A DNA stretch of 64,000 nucleotides from Aldrovandia affinis. Its lineage: Eukaryota; Chordata; Actinopteri; Notacanthiformes; Halosauridae. Shown in pieces: positions 11,212 to 24,130 of the stretch. The stretch's first letter is position 1. Each line of letters starts with the position of its first letter. A model generated the notes under the pieces. The model saw only the letters and a list, made by a program, of their open reading frames with translations. It searched no databases and was not told the DNA's origin. Where the stretch lies: NCBI GenBank assembly GCA_029706075.1, contig JAINUG010000194.1, positions 1 to 64,000 on the forward strand, given 5' to 3'. The position numbers and the translations under genes are program-made.

Positions 11212-14019
11212 TATAAAAACACAAAAAAACAAGGTTTGAGACAGATACGGGTGGACAGACATTTTCTTGGTGGACTTTAATTTATTGCAGCATTGTCTAA
11301 TACGCTACACGTCTGACGTGATAAGTGTCAATGGACATAAACATTGTGCTGTCATTCTTCTCATGCACCTGATTAAGTGGCAACTGACACGATTGTTGTA
11401 AATCATTGAATGATCAGCTTAAAAGCTTAAAAGCTGTTTGACAGCTTAAAATAAAGGGCTGACATGCGAGATCACAACCCAAGATTTTCTTCTGGCTCTA
11501 CTCATAGGGCACAAAAGGTGTTCAAATTTGGGTAAGACACCTCAGTGCCCAGTACGAGGGGCTGCAGACAAAAGTATTATTTAGCGTCTCAAGAGAGGTA
11601 GACTTCGGATGGTCAATCAAAATGTATAGTGCTGCAGACTGGAAGAGTCACCTGCCTTGGATCTCTGGGTACTTCATCATGTAAATGAAGGCCCACAAGA
11701 GGGTAGTGGATGTGGTCTCTGTCCCAGCAACAAACAGATCCAGCATGAGTAACACAGACCCTCCTCATGGAATCCTGCCTCTGGGTCATCTCTCCTCTGC
11801 AGCAAACACAAGAGGAAATTTGTCAAGCTGGTTTGGGCAACCTAAATCATCACTCATTCTGTCAAATAAACCAGTAATGGTTGTGAAAAGAATAAAGGAC
11901 TTTTTATAATTGTTTAAGCCATTTAGCTTTTTTAGAAAGACTTGGCAACATTTATTGATTTGACATGGGCAATGGGCGATAAGCTCTCCATTTTAAATCA
12001 GACAGTTAAACACGGCAGTAGTGATATGAGAGGTTTTAATAGATTTGTGAATTAAATACACCATTATAAATTGATTGTTGACATTACTGTAGTATTTTGC
12101 AGATAGTTCCTTAGACTATGTCGTAACCCTAGAACCATTCAAATAACACACAAGAGTAATAATAAAAGTAACAATAATGATGTTTATAGTCCATTTGTAT
12201 TTTCCTTGACATTAGGGGCCAATAAAAAACAATACAGTGATGAGGTGACCCTTTTCTACACTTGAAGGGCAAGGTGGTGTCTTAACATATTTCGCGTTTA
12301 ACACATTAAATAACGGTGTAGAGATGAGTACCTTTTCAATCTCACTGAGGTAGCAGTCAATAAAATCCCGGGGTGCAGAGGGGTCCCAATCCTTTTGATG
12401 ATTCTCAATCTCCTCCCTCAGAAAAGCACACACTTGCCGGTAGGAGGAAAACATTTCTTTATGTGGTCCAGGCAAGAGTTTCATTATAAATGGAAATGAG
12501 TTATATGCCTACAATTAAAAGGCAAGGAAATGACAATAAGTAAATCCTAATCATATAATTTGTTTTGATTTTAAAAAATTGAAATCTATAAACGTTTCTG
12601 TAATCTAGTTTTTATAAAGTACTGTATATATACCTTGTGAACATGCATTAAAACTGTTAATGATTAATCTAAACCTGGGATGTTACCAAATGTTAATTAT
12701 GGTGTGGTATGTTTTTTTAATACTACTAAGTATTAACATTCTGCATTGTCTTGTATTTCTCGGTTTTAATGTTTATGTAAAGGTATAGGCAAGCGTTGTT
12801 TTTTTCCAATGGATTTAAAGTTAAAAAAACTGTTAATGTTGCCCTGATGCTGAACACTGCACTGCCACTGAACAACAATTCATGCAGTTGTTTTTCTCGT
12901 ACCTGCCCACATACTGCCTTGTAAATGAAGCGCTTTAGACATCAGTTTCAGCAATAAGAGGAACCTCTCATCAGTGTACTCAAATCTCCTCCCAAACACA
13001 ATTGAGCAGATGATGTTAGAAACAGCATTGTTGACCAGGAAGTGTGCATCAAAGGGCTCCCCTGAGGAAACAGCATTCACCAGAAAGACAAATTAGGGTT
13101 GAACTAGTCAAACCTTTTTTTTTAAGTACATCAACAGTCCAAAAAAACAATAACTCATTTGGCATGTTGTAATAATTTGGATAACATTTTCTGAATTGCT
13201 AAACTGAGTGATTTCTTCATGATGTATTGAGGGGAATGAGATTACACTTCAGTATAAATCATGAGACTGGCAGATGTCCAGCAGCTCTTACCAGTCTTCT
13301 CCAGCACTGCCTGGTGAAGGAATTTGATCTCCTCCAGGATCTGGGATTCTAGGCTTCTCTTGCCCACTCCAAAGTCCCTCAAGGTGCTCAGAGTGAACCT
13401 CCGCTGCTGTTTCCAGCTGTAGCCACTGTTTAAAACTATACCTGCCATAACATGGAGTGCTATAACATGAGTGGGCAGGCTGCGTGAGTTATCTGATACA
13501 GGCGCCCCAACAGTACAACCTGCCTATTTGAGTGCTCCTACTGTGTGCTTTTGCACAAAAAAATCACAAAAGTTCAAAAATCATTTATTCTACTAATAAT
13601 TTACAGGCAAATGTGCAATTAAATGTAAAAGTGTCTGTGGCAATCAAATATGAGATACATTTCTTATTGCTGCAAATTGTAATTCAGCAGCCTGCATAGT
13701 CACTAAATATCTGATATCTAGTAACAGAGGATATGGTCAGGATTACCTTGGCAGTTGTTGATCCTCTGTTAAGAGGACAGTCAGGCCGGTCAGCAAAAGT
13801 ACTTCCTTGATTAATAAGTGCTTCTTTGACCAAGCTGTAGCCATTCATCACGACAGTATTCACCCCTCCCAGACGCAGGCTGAACACATTTCCATAACAC
13901 TTTACCAGCTAAAGAAACAAATGTTTTCAAATTCAGGACAGCAAATTAAGTTGTATTGTAGATTTTGAATGCTGCCCCAAAACAGCACAATCGTCAGAGT
14001 CTGAGGTAAATACGGTTTA

Positions 14020-16097
14020 TTGCATATAACTACCTGCTGAAGTAGCATCATCCACCCTACTTTCCTCTCTCTCCTCCTCCTTTGACTTACTCTGTCCTCT
14101 ATCCGCTAAACCCACCCGTCTCCGCCCCCCCGCCCCCTGGCTAACCGATTCCATTCGGGCTAACCGTCTGAAGCTGCGTGCGGCAGAAAGGAAATGGAGA
14201 AAATCCAAATCCCCTGCAGCTCTGTCTGACTTCCACACACTCCTGGCTTCCTTCTCCGCTAACCTCTCCTCTGCTAAGTCTGCATTCTTCCTCTCTAAGA
14301 TTCAATCCTCTGTTTCCAACCCACGTAAACTCTATGCTACATTTTCCTCTCTCCTCACCCCTCCTCCTCCCCCACCCCCTCCTCTATAACCGCAGATGAC
14401 TTCTCATCCTTCTTTCACGAGAAGGTTGAGGTCATTCGCAACTCCTTCCCCCCTACCCCTCCCTCTCCCATCCCGCTACCTAAACCTCCCACCTCTCTGT
14501 CCTCCTTCTCACCCCTCCCTGACTCGGACATCCTTCAACTTGTTCTCTCCCACCGTCCCACCACCTGCCCTCTTGATCCCATTCCTTCCCCCCTCTTCCA
14601 GTCCATTGCTATGGACATCCTCCCGTTTGTCTCTAATGTCATTAACTCCTCTCTTTCCTCTGGCTCTGTCCCCTCCTCCCTCAAATGCGCTCAGGTTGTC
14701 CCCCTCCTCAAAAAACCCTCTCTGAATCCTGCTGTCATCTCTAACTACCGACCTGTCTCTCTCCTCCCATTCCTTTCCAAAACGTTAGAGCGGGCTGTCT
14801 ATAATCAACTGTCTGCTCATCTCTTACAGAACGACCTACTTGATCCCAACCAATCTGGGTTCAGAGCAGGCCACTCCACAGAGACTGCTCTCCTTGCGGT
14901 CACTGAGGCTCTTCACGTCGCTAAGTCCCGATCCCTTAGCTCCGTCCTCCTCCTCCTTGACCTGTCGGCGGCGTTCGACACCGTGGACCACCGGATCCTG
15001 CTCTCATCTCTCGTCGAGATGGGAATCTCTGGATCTGTGCTGACATGGTTCGAGTCCTACCTGGCCGACCCGGTCCTACCAGGTGGCCTGGAGAGGATCC
15101 CTCTCCTCTCCCCGCACCCTCTCTACCGGTGTCCCGCAGGGCTCGGTGCTAGGCCCTGTCCTATTTTCTCTGTACACCAAGTCACTTGGCTCTGTTATTT
15201 CTGCTCATGGTTTTTCCTATCACTGTTATGCTGATGACACTCAACTGTTTCTCTCCTTCCCTCCATCTGATACCCAGGTCCCGGCACGGATCTCTGCATG
15301 CCTGGCTGACATCTCCGCATGGATGTCCACCCACCACCTGAAGCTGAACCTGGGGAAGACAGAGCTGCTCTTCCTCCCAGCGAAGGGCTCCCGATGATTG
15401 ATGCGTCAATTACCGTGGAAGGCTCCATAGTGTCTCCGTCCCAGTCTGCCAGGAGTCTTGGGGTAACCCTGGACAACCAGCTGTGCTTCTCGAGCCACAT
15501 TGCAGCGATCTCTCGGACCTGCCGTTTCTCCCTCCACAACATCCGGAGGATCAGACCGTTCCTCACCCAAGAGGCCACTCAACTCCTGGTCCAGGCCCTG
15601 GTGATCTCACGTCTGGACTACTGCAATTCCTTGCTGGCAGGCCTTCCGGCCTGTGCCATCAAGCCACTGCAACTAGTCCAGAACGCTGCTGCTCGCCTGG
15701 TGTTCAACCAGCCGAAGTTCACCCACGTCACCCCTCTACTCTCCTCTCTGCATTGGCTCCCCATCGCAGCACGCATCAGATTCAAGTCACTGGTGCTGGC
15801 TTTTCAAGCGGCCAGAGGTACTGCTCCCCTGTACCTCCAGTCACTCATCACGCCCTACACCCCGTCCAGACCCCTCCGCTCCGCCTCCGCTGGCAGACTG
15901 ACTGCCCCATCCCTCCGGGCGCCTGGCAGCCGCTCCTCGCGGTCTCGCCTCTTCTCTGTCCTGGTCCTCGTTGGTGGAACGACCTCCGCAACCGGTCAGG
16001 ACTGCGGAATCACTTCCAATCTTCCGCAAGAGACTCAAAACCCACCTCTTCAGACTCCACTACCACTGAACACTGTCCATCTAGTCAATCTGTTTAC

Positions 16098-16132
<35 letters not shown>

Positions 16133-16320
16133 CACTAACCTTTTCTTTCCCAATGTTACAGGTATGATACGCAGATGCCTGCAATGATGTCTTTTGCCGT
16201 TTTACTGCACTGATCTTGTACGCTGACTTTGATTGTTCTCACCTTGTATTAATGCACATCTTGTAAGTCGCTCTGGATAAGAGCGTCTGCTAAATGCTTA
16301 AAATGTAAATGTAAATGTAA
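14020..16320 (+). mobile_element. L2-clade LINE, 5'-truncated, in intron 1 of B
   Basis: Reverse transcriptase of a CR1/L2-type LINE is spread over three frames. At 14611-15060 it shows NYRPVSLLPFLSKTLE, SGFRAGHSTETALL and DLSAAFDTVDH. At 15083-15397 it shows PQGSVLGPVLFSLY and the catalytic YADDTQL. At 15400-16075 lies the C-terminal region including RLDYCNSLLAGLP. At least two frame breaks make it inactive. An A-run of about 29 lies at 16102-16130, and the 3' end carries the 'taagtcgctctggataagag' hairpin tail with TGTAAA-type repeats. It points against gene B and is absent from D's intron 1. Confidence 0.9.
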
Positions 16321-17660
16321 CACAAGTTTAGATACAACAACCTGGCTGAGTTTGCGCAAAAACAGTTGCCTCCTTCTCACGTGCACCCACTTTTAGTCCC
16401 CTCAATTCCTCCTTGGAGGTTGGCCACCACGCCCCCCTGGCTCAACCCCTCCCCCTGACTTCGTAGCATTCCATCCTTCTGAGGCCCCTTCAAATTCGCC
16501 TTTTTCATTCTTTCCCCATTTAACTGATTAATAAAAGATAAACAGACATAGCCAGATCTTGAGCGAACATACACAGACTTAAGCAGAAATGACCAGCCTT
16601 GGGCTGGCATACACAGCCCTAAACAGATATAACCAACCTTGAGCTGACCCAACTGTGTACTATGTCTTTACTTAGATTGTTTAACTTAATAACAGCTTTA
16701 TTAATACAGGAATACATTTTTGCCCCATACTTTATTCAATGGCCTAATGCCAGTGGTCTATAATTTTAATATGCTTGTTATGCAGCCCAAATGCTGGCAA
16801 TATATGTATATACAGGATCTCTATTACAAAGTTAAACATTTAAGGTGTGGTGGAATTTAGCTCTGTCCCCCTCTACTTAGGAGCAGCGCTTGACCGGAGC
16901 CCATAAATTCAGATGACAGGAGCCCCGTCTTTTAACAGCCCCATCTAGTGGGGTGGGGGTTCTGATTGATTAAATCGTGAGTGGGGCACAGTCCAACTTC
17001 AAGTCTCGGGTCCGAATTCTTTCCCGTGCACATACTTTGTTAGACAGGAATAATTTACGGCTGTACTAATGGGTCCGTGGTTCTCCAACTCAGATTTACA
17101 TTTGGTCTTCTCTCTGTGTCCATTGTATTTAAGGCATGGGATCTGCACCGCCTGCTCATATTTTACGGCCTCAACGTGTCACTTTACCTTATCTACAGGC
17201 ACTATTTATGTTTGTGTGATACTCAAACATCATGCTGGCGGTTATCTGCAGCTGGCCGGCCATACAACCCCAGCCCCAAACAACCCCCCTAGAATCACAG
17301 AGGCAGAATGCGGGGTCAATGATCTCATACCCTTCAGCAGGCGCTTCCATCCAAAGCGGCCCACAACAGAGAGTACACGCATCCCCCAGCGGTGTGGTCC
17401 CATTGCATTACACAGGAATATAATAATACAATGCTTCACCTGGAAATTGGCGTCTGAGTCACGAGTCCTGTTTCCTACCCCCTACTGTCCTATCCTTCTC
17501 CAAAAATCCACCACAGTTGCCTTTTCATTTTGAATTTCAGCGCATCCAGTGGCGTGTCAAGTAGGCTATGTTATGATGCGAACTTAGCAGCGTAATGATG
17601 GTAATGACAAATTGGGTGGGCGGTGGGTTTGCTTGTTTAACGTCCGTTCACTCCATTAAT
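16321..17660. other. Intron 1 of B without recognisable genes
   Basis: This intron sequence lies between the L2 element and the part shared with D (from about 17670). A 154-codon open frame at 17069-17533 shows no motif I recognise and is not backed by a second copy. Nothing else is supported. Confidence 0.4.
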
Positions 17661-18641
17661 AAAAACATGAATTCCGTTTGCATGAAGGATTTCAATGCAG
17701 AGGAAAGTGATGCTTATCAACCTAGAGCTCGGATGAGTAATCTGTAGACAATATTATTTTTCCTGTGGAGCTTTTCAGTGTGTCAGCTTGAGGTAACTGG
17801 ACCCACGGCCAAGGGAGGTAGAGGGACACGGGGCAGCAAGATATACTGTAGATCAGCAAGTGTTTATTTAAAGGTCGTGCAATTCAACAAACTAAAATCC
17901 ACCAGGGTGATTTTGTATTTAGTGAAAATCTAAATATATCGAATAACAAAAAAGACGCTACGCAGCTATCTTATAGCCTACGTTTTCAAAACACACTTGC
18001 ATCTACAAACAAACAAAACAAAATACTTACCAGAGAGCGCAAAACATAGAAGTCAAATAAAAATGATATAAACCAGTAAAAATGCGTAGAAGCTGAAAGT
18101 ACGCCTTTTCCATGATAAGGTCAAATATGCATCTATTTATCCGTACACGTTAAAGCAGTGCACCCACAACAACAGAACAAACAAAGCATAACAATGTCAT
18201 CATAGCTAAACGCCCGTTACATTAAACAATAGTTTTCTGAAGCTTCACAACTATGTTCACATGGCAACCGTTATGAGACGTTATAAGTTTGTAAATGTCC
18301 ACGTAGCGAATGAGCGCGTGATGATGCAGACACAGCGAGCCATCATTACACAGCGTTCCACCTGGAGAACTGTTTAATCTTGTAATAAATAATTCTGCAG
18401 AGCTCAGTTTGTGTGTCATTAGTAGGGATTGACTCACCTCATTAAAATGAATATGCGGCTGCTTAGTATCCAGGTGGAAGACATTACCCAGGAAGGGCAA
18501 AGCCCAGGGTCCTGGTGGGAAATTCTTGGGGTTCCTCTTCCTGAAGTGATCTGAGATCAGGAGAAACACAAGCAGGAAAAGCAGCAAAGATTGAACGTCT
18601 GTCCACTCCAGGACAAAGCGAAGGAGGACCTGCAGAGCCAT

Positions 18642-19010
18642 CACTACTCCTTGCACACCTTCCTTCTTGTTGTAATCTCACAGAACTTGTTTAATAATTT
18701 TTCGGATTCACCTTTGTACAAGAGGTTTTTTGTTTGTAACCAGATGCGTCGAAAAGCTGTGAAACATTAGGAAGATTCCAATGGATAGGGGGCCCCTAAA
18801 AATGTTTTTGTTAATATACATAACTATGAATAGAATATGCACTGAAATTATTGCATGAGCCCAGAATATCGACCACCTCGGACCCCCATGTACAACATGG
18901 TTTAGTCCTGCTTCGCTCGCAACACTAGTCTGAGCAACTTGGCAGGACCGACCGCAAAATCAAAATCAGGTTTTAGGAAAAGTAAAGAAAGACCGCTAAG
19001 AGCTGGAAAG
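18642..19010. other. Upstream region of gene B, homologous to those of D and E
   Basis: 'gctgtgaaacattaggaaga' and 'tgcatgagcccagaatatc' recur upstream of D (48949, 49103) and, inverted, of E. The three type II genes therefore kept about 0.35 kb of common 5' flank. Homology fades near 19000. From there to the retroviral relic I see no gene. Confidence 0.65.
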
Positions 19011-19839
19011 GAAAAAGCTAGTTTTAACGTTAACGTTATAACGCTATACGTTGAAAACAGGGTTTTCCTCTGAGATTAAATAAGTCTCTCAGGTGCAGTG
19101 ACACGTGTTGTTGACTCATTATGTTACTATTCACAAACTTATAGCTAGATAAATATGAGCCCGTCCTGCTCGTGCATATTAATGGTACCTCAGCATCTGG
19201 AACGTTTTTTTGTGATATTTGAGACACGAGACCCAGATTGTGGCTCCCCTGATTGTAACCCTTTGTTCTCTGTCAAAACGTCTGATTTTATTGCTGAGAG
19301 ATTTTACCAGCACAATTATGTTACAAATAGTGTCATATTATCTAATTAATGTAGTGAGTTTGGCTGCAATGGTGTGGGAATAATACATCTTTTAATTGGA
19401 ACATCACATCGATTGGTGTCACAAACAGGATCAACAGTAGAGGACCTTGAGTGGCACCATCTGGACTGAGGCGTGGGCACATTGTATTAACGATAAACCA
19501 CCCTCTATAGTAGTCCTATATTAAGTCGGTGTCTCTCTGGGTACTCTGCAACAAGTTGATATAAAGAATCAGTGGGAACGAACCATGGGGAACGAGAGAG
19601 AGGCACACAGAGTAAGTATTGGAAAGCGGTCCGACTGGCTTTGAGTCAGAGAGGCCACTGAGTGTCGCGGAGGCGGCACCAGGCTGTCAGTTAGTGTCCT
19701 GCAGCAAACACATCAGCACGGGGTTGTGTGGGGCGGGTATTGGTGAATATTGCAAACTGTGTGTGTGAGCCGGCTTGGGTTGAGTTCACTGGCGTGGAGT
19801 GTGTGAGTGGTTTGAGTGAACACACAGTGTGGGGGTGCT

Positions 19840-21270
19840 TGTGATTGGTGAGTGAGAAAGGCGAGGGAACTACGCAGTTCCCTCACTCTTTGTCAATTGG
19901 CTTCCGGAATATTTGCGTGTTTTATGTGTTTAAAATGGATAATCCCAATACTGACGCTCCTGCTTCTGTGGTTGACATGTCGGGGGTAAAACATGACAGG
20001 AAGCGGAGCGACGAGTTCTGTGATTTCATTGTAATGATTGTGGCTGGGTACAGGATGAGCCTGTGACCGTAGCATGTTCAGAGAGATAGTGAGACAGATA
20101 GAAAGCAGTCAGAGGGATTGTGAGACATGCTGCATCAGTTCTAGACATCAGTAATGGTTTTTGGACAATTCCAGTAGCAGAGGAGAATCGTCAGGTCACC
20201 GTCAGGTCACAACAATACACCTGGAGGCATATGCTGCAGGGCTTTCACAATTCCCCTACCATTTTTCACCAGTCAATTGGGCAACTGCTTTGAAAAATGT
20301 ACAATTGGATGTTTACAATTCGGTTTGTTTGCAGTATGTTGATGATTTGTTGATTGCATCTCCAGACGAGGCGAAACACGTGGCAGCCCTCATTGAAGTA
20401 CTGCATGCCCTGGAAAAGGCAGGTTTCAAAGTGAACCCTGTGAAGGCTCAGGTAGGCTTATCTGAAGTAACTTATCTAGGGCACGTAATCAGACAAGGTC
20501 AGAAGAGCATGACTGTTGATCGCAGGGCTGCCATCTCTGATTTACCCAGGCCCACTAATGTGAGGGGAATGAGACAGCTATTAGGGCTGATGATTTACTG
20601 AGTTCTCCTGCCTGTCTGACCCCATCCTTGCTCTGGTGAGGGGAGGGGCTCCTACTCTCCAGCTGGTCAATTGGGGTGAGGTGCAGGAGGACGCATTCCT
20701 TCAGCTTAAGACCGCTGTTGGCAGCACGCCTGCTCTAGGCATTCCTGATGGGAGAAAGGCCTTCCATATCTTCAGTAATGTTAACAGTGGCCACTACACA
20801 GCTGTTATCACACAAGAACACAGAGACATGATGAGGCCGGTTGCCTACCTGTCAATTCAGCAAGACACGGTAGCTGCCGGGCTACCTAGGTGTCTGCAAG
20901 CCCATGACCATGCCAGCTGGGCAGTAACAGCTGCAGAACCGATTGTTTTGGGGGGAGATTGTAGATTGGGGGAGAGATTGTTTTCCATACTAAACACTCT
21001 TGTTGAATTGTTGAATTCATTCACGACTGTCGTTCGTGACCGGGCAGAGATGGGCCAAATGGGAGGCCAGCCTGCTATCACAGGGAGTGACGGTTGTGCA
21101 TGAAACCCATATCAACCCAGCAGAGTTGCTCAGTACGGAAGGAGAACTGTGAGTTAAATGGTGAGGATGGTGACGGCCCTGTTTTTCAGGAGGAGCCGTT
21201 ATCAGACCCCGATCTCAACATGTTTGTTGATGGTTCTCGCATGTGCATCGATGGGAAGCCATAGACAGGG
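19840..21270 (+). mobile_element. Decayed endogenous retrovirus: gag start, RT and RNase H fragments
   Basis: 19934-20065 is a short gag-like start. 20161-20601 encodes the rear half of a retroviral reverse transcriptase with the catalytic YVDD box and downstream TYLGHVIRQG. 20636-21103 continues into the connection region, and near 21215 an RNase H-like FVDGS start is seen. Stops and frame breaks separate the parts, and the protease and front of RT are missing, so it cannot replicate. No matching LTR pair was found. The residues fit an epsilon/gamma-type fish retrovirus; that placement is inferred. Confidence 0.8.
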
Positions 21271-21415
21271 CCATACAATTGTTATGGGGACTATTTTATG
21301 TTTGGTTTATTTTGTTTGGTTTTGATCCATTACATTCTCCCCCTTGAAACTCCTGCAGCAGCAACCACGGCCCGACCAATTAGCATCAGTCGTAGCATCC
21401 GAGTCACAGCACCAA

Positions 21416-21575
21416 TGTAACGGAGTTGTTTCGAACTGAGGATCTCAACGCAACAAGAGAGCAATTTAGCCCGCTGAGCTAAAGGCTCAAGTCCCTAAGT
21501 CTGGGAACTAATCACATTCTTCTCGATGTCACATTCTGTAGCGGACACTCACGTACCAGAGCACACCCGCTACAC
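21416..21575 (-). repeat. tRNA-like SINE head with adjacent short hairpin
   Basis: Read on the minus strand, 'tttagctcagcgggctaaat' gives an A box and 'cagttcgaaac' a B box in tRNA order. The acceptor does not close, so it is not a tRNA gene. Next to it, tgtagcgg (21537) and ccgctaca (21574) form an 8-bp inverted repeat. Confidence 0.45.
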
Positions 21576-21984
21576 CACCCTTAGCACGAGTTGGGCTTAG
21601 GAGGTGGCAGGCCTTTTCGTCATGGCAGGCCTGGATGGTCATAGCTTGGGGTGTTAGATGACTAACAGTATATGAATGAGAAATGTATGTAAATGTATTC
21701 ATCATGCCAGGTATTGATGGGAGGGCACAGCAGGGAGGGGTGGTATAATAATGGGAGTTATGAGATTAAGTCTTCAGAGCGTTGTTGGTTTTTGTCCTTG
21801 AACCCTGTGTGCACATTGGTTAATACATTTTCCTTATTCTACTCGTGGCTGCGTCTCCTCATCTCTCTCTCTGGGTCTTGGGGGAATCTGAGGGTCTCTT
21901 GGACCACTACCACATCAGTTACACAGTGTACATCAGATAGTAAGTTCCTTCATTGTCTGACTCTCTTAATAGCCTACATGAACT

Positions 21985-22620
21985 CTAAGGTAAGTCATGA
22001 CTCTCAATCACTCAGAATGGCTTTGTATTTATTGGTGTTTACCTTGCTCTCTGAGGGGTTGAGTGGACCTAAACTGTGCCAGAAAAATGCACACCACAAC
22101 ATAACAGAGCCACCAGAACCCTTCACCGTAAGAAACAAGCACTTGTGGCCTGTCGGTTTGTTTTGGCGTGCGCCACACATGCACTTGTCTGGTTGTTGAG
22201 AACAGGTTGAAGGATGAGTCATTTGATCATATGACTTTTTTCCACTACTCAGTATACCATTGCCTTTGTTCTTTGCACCAATTTACTCACACACATGCCT
22301 TTTTAGGACTTTCTTGATGAAACTGCTCACACCCTAGATTGATAGTTGCATTCAACTGATTCAGAGTTACTCGTCTGTTTTGCCTTGCTTCTCAAACCAA
22401 TGCATGGACATCACGGTCGAAGAGAATGTGCTTTCGGTCACCGTTGCCCCCTAGTTGATGATGTCTTTCCCTCAGACTTCCATGCCAATATCACCTTAGC
22501 CAGTGTTCCTCATGAAATGGCAGCAAGTCGGCCAGTCTTAGTCACTGAAGCTCCTGCTAAACATGTCCCTACAATCACCACTTTCAGTCACTGAGATCTC
22601 TTCTAGGCATGGCAGCCAAA
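21985..22620 (-). mobile_element. Degenerate Tc1-like transposon relic
   Basis: This is a diverged copy of the element in intron 1 of A and C ('ttcagagttactcgtctgtt' at 22362 against 2471). Its right part is repeated in inverse orientation at 61640-61870. Confidence 0.55.
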
Positions 22621-22699
22621 GTAAGCACCTGCTTTCAATATACTTTATATCCCACATTTATTCAAGTATTTTGTTTATTTTGGCAGTTGCCCACTGAAC

Positions 22700-24130
22700 A
22701 ACTGATTTGTAGATGCTGTAACAGATCTTATAAATGGTTGAATAAAGTCAAAGTCAATAAGGAAAAAATCTACCACACTACTACGACTGATATCCCATAT
22801 ACATTGTATACATTCTGGGAGGAAGAGTTTAATACATTTATGCCCCGGTCAGCATTATTTTATGTCATATGTACACTACCGGTCAAACATTTTAGAGGTT
22901 AAAAAAAAAGTTTAGGTTACCAAAAACTGAAAAATAATGTAAATTTCAGTTATGAAAAAAAAGGCCCTTTTCAGGGAACAAGTAATGGGTTAACGTGGGT
23001 TAACAGTCACTCTGTCCAAGTCGTGCAACTCTGGATCCAGCAAAAGAGCCCCAGACCATCACACTTCCTCTTCCATGTTTGACAGTTGGTGTCACACACT
23101 GATGAACCATCCTTTTGCCTACCCGACGGCCTACAAAAAACATTCAAAATTTCAAGATTAAAATTTTTGATTCATTGGTCCGTAAGACCATCTTCCAGTC
23201 TTCAGTAGTCCACTGGCAGTGCTTCATGGCCCAGGCAAGCCTCTTTTTCTTATTTTGCCATCTTAGCAATGGCTTTCTTACTGCCACTCAACCTGTCAAA
23301 CCTGCAGCTCGAAGTCTTCTCTTCACAGTTGAAACTGAGACTTCCTTACTTCGACCGGTGTTAAGCTGTGCTTGAAGCTGTTGTCCTGTGAGCTGCCTAT
23401 CACGCAAGCTGTTGACTCTCAGAAACTTGTCTTCTGATTTTGTTGTGGCTTTGGGTCTGCCAGACCTCTTCCTGTCAGAGTTTCCAAGTGCCTTTTGATG
23501 GTGTAGGAAACTACTCACTGCCAAAACTTTTACATTATGTTTCACCTTTGTACCATTTCATGTTATTCACTGGACTTGAACTGCATACATTTCAGTAAAA
23601 ACTGGAAAATGGGGGTGTTCTAAAACTTTTGACTGGTAGTGTAATTCAACAATTGATGCTACAAATTAAGTATTTCAACTGAAATAATTTTATTAAATTA
23701 TATCAACAGGGAAAATGCTCAACATATGGGGCATTGAAGATTTGTCGCTTATTCGTCAGACTTATTACATCTTTTCTGGTACTGCCCCAAAGTAGCACTT
23801 TTTGTACACAGGTTCAAAAGTGGCTTGCACAATGTACTTGCCTCTTAAGCTTAACCCCTTTTAATATAATGTTGGGGGTTTTGAATGATGCCCTATATTA
23901 CATAATAAAATCATACTTTTTGGCACAATATTTGTATAAAAACTCAAACAACCAATTCACTAACACTTAATTTTTTTAATTATTATTATAAAACAGTATT
24001 TTATATCCGAATGATGAATAGCTAAAATGAACAATAAAAATAGAGAGAACATATTGACATTTTGTGGTCTTTTCTTAAAGGAGAGAATTGGGAGATACCT
24101 GAGGGCTATTTGTCCACATGACTCATTATA
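22700..24130 (+). mobile_element. L1-like LINE ORF2 C-terminal fragment, interrupted by a Tc1-like element
   Basis: 22735-22865 encodes YKWLNKVKVNK and FWEEEFNTFMP; 23734-23970 encodes QKWLAQCTCLLSLTP and KSYFLAQYLYKNS. The spacing and aromatic/acidic pattern resemble the C-terminal end of L1/Tx1-type ORF2. Stops break the frame. A second copy lies inverted at 60915-61600. Confidence 0.55.
22874..23641 (-). mobile_element. Tc1-like transposon relic with exact TA target duplication
   Basis: Terminal inverted repeats are cactaccggtcaaacatttt (left) and, read inward, cactaccagtcaaaagtttt (right), flanked by TA at 22872-22873 and 23642-23643. The minus strand at 23545..23288 encodes the paired helix-turn-helix start of a Tc1 transposase (SGRPKATTKSEDKFLR, STVKRRLRAAGL). 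The catalytic domain is mostly gone: 768 bp against about 1.6 kb for a full element. The inverted copy near 61397 keeps the empty site 'catatgtaattcaac'. Confidence 0.9.

Larger units (their letters stand above)
7358..18641 (-). pseudogene. CYP2-family P450 gene B (type II), nine exons with three frameshifts
   Basis: Exons: 18641..18438, 13908..13747, 13441..13292, 13061..12903, 12508..12332, 11796..11656, 8908..8721, 8491..8350, 7533..7358. All P450 landmarks remain: [10 protein letters not shown] hinge, helix C WKQQRR (exon 3), I-helix AGTETTS segment (exon 6), ExxR as EIQR (exon 7), and heme loop FSAGKRFCPG across exons 8-9. Compared with gene D, exon 2 is 162 rather than 163 nt (base lost at 13764/13765), exon 4 is 159 rather than 161 (near 12907), and exon 6 is 141 rather than 142 (near 11738, 'catgagtaac' against 'catgcagtaac'). 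The summed length, 1499 nt, is not a multiple of three, so no full-length P450 can be made. Intron 6 uses a GC donor (AAG|GCAGGT). The AATAAA found downstream of D is changed here. Intron 1 is swollen by an L2 LINE. Three sequencing errors are possible but less likely. Confidence 0.85.

Noticed and set aside
15182..15578. Antisense open frames over the L2 element
   Set aside because: They are shadows of the LINE reverse transcriptase on the other strand.
17069..17533. 154-codon open frame in intron 1 of B
   Set aside because: No domain, no splice context, low-complexity-free but motif-less, and no second copy in gene D.
22609..22902. Novel conserved short protein (also 61353-61700)
   Set aside because: The two copies look like the C-terminal part of an L1-like LINE and carry stops beyond the shared piece.
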